A program made the translations under genes and the position numbers. The notes under the pieces were generated by a model that was not told the origin of the DNA, did not search any database, and saw only the letters and a program-made list of their open reading frames with translations. From Pseudarthrobacter sp. NamB4 (GTDB taxonomy: Bacteria > Actinomycetota > Actinomycetes > Actinomycetales > Micrococcaceae), in contig NZ_VAHM01000023.1 in NCBI RefSeq assembly GCF_005796185.1, forward strand, positions 1-35,573: a stretch of DNA of 35,573 bases, given 5' to 3'. Below, one piece after another: positions 32,023-35,573 of this stretch (position 1 is the stretch's first letter; every line of letters starts with the position of its first letter).

Positions 32023-32057
32023 TTCGCGCCTTCCCTGGTTCACGGCTTCCCTAACTA
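32010..32057. repeat. Three 16-bp direct repeats at converging gene ends
   Basis: Units of the form GCGCCTTCCCTAGTTC start at 32010 and 32026, with a diverged third at 32042. They cover the stop codons of both the MOSC gene and the convergent MFS gene. It is probably replication slippage. Confidence 0.6.
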
Positions 32058-33230
32058 GTCCAGCCGAACACCCCGGAGCAGCAGGAGGGTCCCTCCCACC
32101 ACCACTGCCGACGCCAGGAAAACGCCACCGGCGCCAAGTCCGGCGGCAACACCGCCGATGGCGCTGGGCAGGATCACCTGGCCCACCCGGTTGCCGGCGA
32201 GCCTGAGCGCCAGCGCCCGGCCGCGCTGCCCCGGCGGAGCCTGCGACGACAGCCACGACATGGTGAGTGGCTGGCCGATACCGAGCCCGAGCCCGAGCAC
32301 GGCCATCACCACGAACAGCAGCCACACGGGCATGGGAATCGCCGCCGCCGCCAGTGCGACGGTGGACAGGGCAAGGCTGAGCACCAGCAGCCGCATCCGG
32401 CCGATCTTCCGGGACACCCGCCCCAGCAGGAGCCGGGAGACCATCGAGAAGACGGCGCGGACAGTCAGCATGGCGCCCACAGTCGCCGCAGTGAGCCCGC
32501 GGTCGGACCCGAGCGCGGGGAGGTAGACCATGGTCAGGTCCACCACCGCAAGGACGGTGGCGCTGGTGGCGAGCGCGCGGGCAACGCCGGGAGTCTTGAG
32601 CAGCGAAACAGCGCTGCCGTTGACGCCGCCGGCCGCCACCACGTTCCGCTTCCCGCCGCTGACCTTTGCCGACACGGCGAAGGTGGCCAGGAAAAGCACC
32701 AGGCTCATGGCGACAGAGAGCAGGAAGATGGCCTGGGTATCGGGGCGGACCGCTACGCCGCCCACCAGGGAGATGGCCAGCGGCCCCAGGGCCTGGCCCA
32801 GGGATGCCGCGAAGGTCAGGTAGCCGAAGGCGGAATCCATCCGGGATGCAGCTGCGTTGTTGGCCACCACAGCCTGCTGCCCAACAACACAGGCGAGCTG
32901 GCCCGCGCCCAGCAGCGCGGTGCCAACCACCAGCGCTGTGATCGACGAGCCCCACAGCAGCAGGAAGGCAGAGGAAGCCAGAACGACGGCGGATCCCATC
33001 GCCATTAGCCGGCGCTCACCCAGCCGGTCCACCAGGCTACCGGTTGGAACGGCGAGCAGCAGCGGGAAGACGGCGTAGCTGGCGGCCAGCAGGCCCAGGG
33101 CAAACCCGGGAACCTCCAGCTCCAGGGCGCGGTATGTGGCGGCCGGCCGGACCAGGAACGTCACGGCCTGGATCAGCGCCGAATGAACGAGCAGGGCAGT
33201 GGCGGAGCGGCGTCCCAGTTCGCCGATCAT
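32055..33230 (-). CDS. MFS transporter
   Basis: 391 aa with about 12 membrane segments. The MFS loop motif between helices 2 and 3 reads GSLVDRLGERRLMAMGS, and a second-half counterpart reads GRVSRKIGRMRLLVLS. The ATG at 33230 overlaps the stop of the GntR gene (ATGA), so translation is coupled and the regulator probably controls this exporter or importer. The substrate is not evident from the sequence. Confidence 0.88.
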   Translation of the reverse strand: MIGELGRRSATALLVHSALIQAVTFLVRPAATYRALELEVPGFALGLLAASYAVFPLLLAVPTGSLVDRLGERRLMAMGSAVVLASSAFLLLWGSSITALVVGTALLGAGQLACVVGQQAVVANNAAASRMDSAFGYLTFAASLGQALGPLAISLVGGVAVRPDTQAIFLLSVAMSLVLFLATFAVSAKVSGGKRNVVAAGGVNGSAVSLLKTPGVARALATSATVLAVVDLTMVYLPALGSDRGLTAATVGAMLTVRAVFSMVSRLLLGRVSRKIGRMRLLVLSLALSTVALAAAAIPMPVWLLFVVMAVLGLGLGIGQPLTMSWLSSQAPPGQRGRALALRLAGNRVGQVILPSAIGGVAAGLGAGGVFLASAVVVGGTLLLLRGVRLD

Positions 33231-33892
33231 GAGAAGGCCAGGCCGCTGGCCGAGATGGCCTTCAGTGCAGCGTCCCGGGCGGCCATGACATGGTCGAAGG
33301 CAATCTTCGCGGCTGCGTCCGGGTCTCCCGCGGCGACGGCGTCCACCAAGGTCCTGTGCTGGGCGAGCGCCTGGTCCCTTCGTTCCTGCGTGCTGTTGGT
33401 GAAGTGCCGGTACCGCTCCATCTGGCTGGAGATCTGGTCGTGGAAGCGCCGCGCCCACGAGTTTCCGGCGATCCCGGCGATCTTTGCGTGCAGCGCCATG
33501 CCCTGCTGCATCGCGTCGTCGGCGAACTCCACCAGCGCGGCATTGCGCGCAAGGATGGCGTGGAGCGCTTCGATGTCAGCGGCCGACGCTTTGGTGCAGG
33601 CATTGCGCGCCATGAGGGATTCCATCGCCGCACGGACCTCATACAGTTCCGAAATTACGGCCGCATCCAACTGGGGCACCAGCACTCCGCCGGTGGGCTG
33701 CTGCTCCAGGAGGTTCTCCGAGATGAGCCTCCGGATTGCCTCGCGCAGCGGCGTGCGGCTCACCTGCAAGGCCGCTGCCATGGCAGGCTCGTATAGGCGC
33801 TCCCCCGGTTTCAGCTCGCGGGTCAGGATTCTCCGCTTCAGTTCTGCGTAGACGAAGTGCGCCCCGGTGCTCCGGGCGGGTGAATCTGGCAT
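33227..33892 (-). CDS. GntR-family (FadR/FCD-type) regulator
   Basis: 221 aa from ATG 33892, chosen because GGAGGT lies 7-8 nt upstream; a GTG at 33901 is within that site. The N-terminal winged helix-turn-helix reads LKRRILTRELKPGERLYEPAMAAALQVSRTPLREAIRRL. The C-terminal all-helical FCD ligand domain carries His residues suited to metal binding (MALHAKIAG, HRTLVDAVAAGD, FDHVMAARD). It is the first gene of a two-gene operon with the MFS transporter. A TTGTATACAA palindrome 28 nt upstream of the start suggests autoregulation. Confidence 0.9.
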   Translation of the reverse strand: MPDSPARSTGAHFVYAELKRRILTRELKPGERLYEPAMAAALQVSRTPLREAIRRLISENLLEQQPTGGVLVPQLDAAVISELYEVRAAMESLMARNACTKASAADIEALHAILARNAALVEFADDAMQQGMALHAKIAGIAGNSWARRFHDQISSQMERYRHFTNSTQERRDQALAQHRTLVDAVAAGDPDAAAKIAFDHVMAARDAALKAISASGLAFS

Positions 33893-33919
33893 ATGGGCCA
33901 CCTCCGCAGATCATCATAC

Positions 33920-33929
33920 TTGTATACAA
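33920..33929. promoter_or_regulatory. GntR/FCD-type operator
   Basis: TTGTATACAA is a perfect palindrome matching the TNGTNNNACNA style of FadR-subfamily operators. It lies directly upstream of the GntR gene, where it would overlap the promoter. Confidence 0.6.
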
Positions 33930-33987
33930 CTATGCAAGCACGAGCTGCACGCGAAGGCGTTGCCGCCGTCGTCCTCAAACAGCAAAA

Positions 33988-34015
33988 GGAGGGGACAGCA
34001 ACTGCTGTCCCCTCC
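33988..34015 (-). terminator. Terminator of the MHS transporter gene
   Basis: GGAGGGGACAGCA (33988-34000) pairs perfectly with TGCTGTCCCCTCC (34003-34015). On the minus strand it is followed by TTTTGCTGTTT, a classical intrinsic terminator 29 nt beyond the stop codon. Confidence 0.9.
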
Positions 34016-34043
34016 TGCGCTTCAGCAGCAGGCCAACCTGGCC

Positions 34044-35423
34044 TTACGGGCGTTCGCCGCCCATGCGTTCGACCTTCTGCACCTCAAGGTCCTCAAGCGA
34101 CTTCCCCTTCGTGTCGGAGGACAGGAGGGTGGCCACTGCGGAGACGAGGCAGATGGCAAAGGTCACCAGTCCAATGGTGAGGGGGACATTGGTTGAGCCG
34201 GGAGGCGCGATCGCGGTGAAGATGCTCGGGAAGAATGACGCGATCATCAGCCCGATGTTCTGCGAGACGGCGAAGCCGGTCACGCGGATCCGCATGGGGA
34301 ACTGCTCCTGGAAGAACGTGGCGAAGGTTGCGTTCCACATCTGGAAGAAAATGCCCTGCACGATGACCACGCAGACGAAGACCAGCGGCAGGCTGCCCTG
34401 CTCGATCGCCCACAGATACCCTGCGACGAGGAGGCCGCCAGCCAGGCCGCCGGCAGCCATGAGCGTCCGGCGGCCGATCCTGTCGGACAGTGCACCGAAC
34501 AGCGGGATGGTCACTACTGCCGCCACGTTGGCCACGAGGGTTACCCAGAGGAACTCGCTGCTGGTGAAGCCGTTGCCGTAGCCCTCCTGGGTGGCGTAGG
34601 AGACGCCGAAGACCAGGGTGGCCATGCCGATCACGTTGGTGAACGTCATGAGCACGCAGCGGACCAGGACCCCCGGGCGGGAGCGCAGGAGGTCGACGAG
34701 CGGGAACCGCTGCTTTGCCTTGGCTTCACCGGACTGCGCCGCGTAGGCGGGCGGCTCCTGCACGCGGCGGCGAATGAAGTAGCCGGCAAGGATCACGAAG
34801 GCGCTGAGCAGAAACGGGATCCGCCAGCCCCAGGCCCCGAACTGGTCGGCGGGGAGGAGTGCGGCGAGCGGAAGCAGGACGGCGGTGGCCAGGATGGAGC
34901 CCACCTGGGTGCCCTGCAGGCTGAAGCTGGCGAAGAAGCCGCGCTTGGCATCGGGCGAGTGCTCCACGATCATCGCACTGGCACCGCCAAGCTCCCCGGC
35001 CACGGCAAAGCCCTGGACCAGGCGGAGGACCACCAGGAGGACGGGCGCCAGGATGCCCACCTGGCCGTAGGTGGGCAGGAGCCCCACGGCGAAGGTGGCG
35101 AACCCCATGAGCAGCATCGCAAACACCAGCACGCTCTTGCGCCCGAGCCGGTCACCGTAAGCCCCCAGCACAACAGCGCCGACCGGGCGGGAAACGTAGC
35201 CCACGGCATAGGTTGCGAGGGAGGCGATGATCCCGACTGTCGGGTTCTCGGACGGGAAAAAGATGGTGGGGAAAATCAGCGTGGCGGCGAGCGAGTACAG
35301 GGCGAAGTCGTAGTACTCCAGGGCGCTTCCGATCCAGCCGCTCATCGCGGCCTTCCTGGGATCCCGCGACCCGGCCCCGGCCCCCTGGCCGGGGCGGGCA
35401 GCGGTGGCTTGGGTGATGCTCAT
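34044..35423 (-). CDS. MHS-family (metabolite:H+ symporter) MFS transporter
   Basis: 459 aa from ATG 35423, with AAGGA 7 nt upstream. It has twelve predicted membrane segments with the metabolite:H+ symporter hallmarks: SGWIGSALEYYDFALYS near the N-terminus, RPVGAVVLGAYGDRLGRKSVL between helices 2 and 3, LRLVQGFAVAGELGGASAMIVEH, and GALSDRIGRRTLMAAGG in the second half. Related proteins carry shikimate, alpha-ketoglutarate, proline/betaine or aromatic acids; the substrate is open. It stands alone, downstream of a LacI-like palindrome. Confidence 0.9.
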   Translation of the reverse strand: MSITQATAARPGQGAGAGSRDPRKAAMSGWIGSALEYYDFALYSLAATLIFPTIFFPSENPTVGIIASLATYAVGYVSRPVGAVVLGAYGDRLGRKSVLVFAMLLMGFATFAVGLLPTYGQVGILAPVLLVVLRLVQGFAVAGELGGASAMIVEHSPDAKRGFFASFSLQGTQVGSILATAVLLPLAALLPADQFGAWGWRIPFLLSAFVILAGYFIRRRVQEPPAYAAQSGEAKAKQRFPLVDLLRSRPGVLVRCVLMTFTNVIGMATLVFGVSYATQEGYGNGFTSSEFLWVTLVANVAAVVTIPLFGALSDRIGRRTLMAAGGLAGGLLVAGYLWAIEQGSLPLVFVCVVIVQGIFFQMWNATFATFFQEQFPMRIRVTGFAVSQNIGLMIASFFPSIFTAIAPPGSTNVPLTIGLVTFAICLVSAVATLLSSDTKGKSLEDLEVQKVERMGGERP

Positions 35424-35524
35424 GGCATTGTCCTTCGTCTTCATTGGCAAGGAGCCGGTGATGTCCACACGTCGTTGTTGGCGCCAGCCGCGGCAACGGG
35501 ATCCCATGGATAACCTTCGGGCCT

Positions 35525-35536
35525 TGAATCGTTTCA
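35525..35536. promoter_or_regulatory. LacI-like palindrome upstream of the MHS gene
   Basis: TGAA-TCGT-TTCA lies about 100 nt upstream of the MHS start codon. A second inverted pair, GACGT (35547-35551) with ACGTC (35562-35566), is next to it. Both are candidates for operator sites; the regulator is not in the window. Confidence 0.35.
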
Positions 35537-35573
35537 TTAACTCTAGGACGTGATGCGCGTTACGTCAAACTTC

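Noticed and set aside
1..35573. CRISPR arrays, rRNA, tRNA or tmRNA
   Set aside because: No regularly spaced short repeats and no cloverleaf or rRNA sequence were seen on either strand by reading.

Overview
The sequence is high-GC, with LacI-rich sugar clusters, single-domain AraC and GntR/FCD regulators, LAXTG (class E sortase type) surface proteins and an Lsr2 homologue. This points to an actinobacterium of the Arthrobacter/Pseudarthrobacter group (Micrococcaceae). That assignment is inference from gene content; no rRNA or tRNA gene is visible.

Layout. (1) 1-1.75 kb: a DctA-type C4-dicarboxylate symporter behind nested IclR-like palindromes. (2) 1.75-2.65 kb: gene-poor DNA. (3) 2.68-12.0 kb, minus strand: an eight-gene operon read from the right, SBP - permease - permease - LacI - GH32 - PfkB fructokinase - GH91 - LacI, started by a promoter at about 12.05 kb overlaid with LacI-type operators. 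Divergent from it is a second GH91 gene with its own promoter, operator, ribosome-binding site and Tat signal. That gene carries an in-frame stop and loses its 3' third at 13,313. Together these read as an inulin pathway: secreted inulin fructotransferase, import of difructose anhydride (DFA), cytoplasmic GH91 DFA hydrolase, GH32, fructokinase. The extracellular first step is broken here.

(4) 13.3-26.6 kb: an accessory, partly decayed block. It holds a very large LAXTG surface protein with a 5' frameshift, a frameshifted lsr2, stitched fragments of a response regulator, a histidine kinase and an IS3-family transposase, an unknown minus-strand ORF, an ECF sigma factor fused to its own zinc-finger anti-sigma/membrane segment, and an LAXTG adhesin with three near-identical 300-bp CshA-type repeats. 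A promoter-like motif (GCGTCACGA, 14-16 nt, then GTTAA/GTATA/GTTCA) occurs in front of the sigma gene, in front of the adhesin, divergently from the sigma gene, and once as an orphan at the left edge of the block. I propose it as the recognition sequence of the fused sigma factor, making a small self-contained adhesion regulon.

(5) 26.65-35.57 kb: ordinary chromosomal genes: hemerythrin-like protein, CBU_0592-like membrane protein with a hexapeptide His-repeat tail, an AraC - VOC - UvrA-like - MOSC group, a translationally coupled GntR-MFS pair, and an MHS-type transporter.
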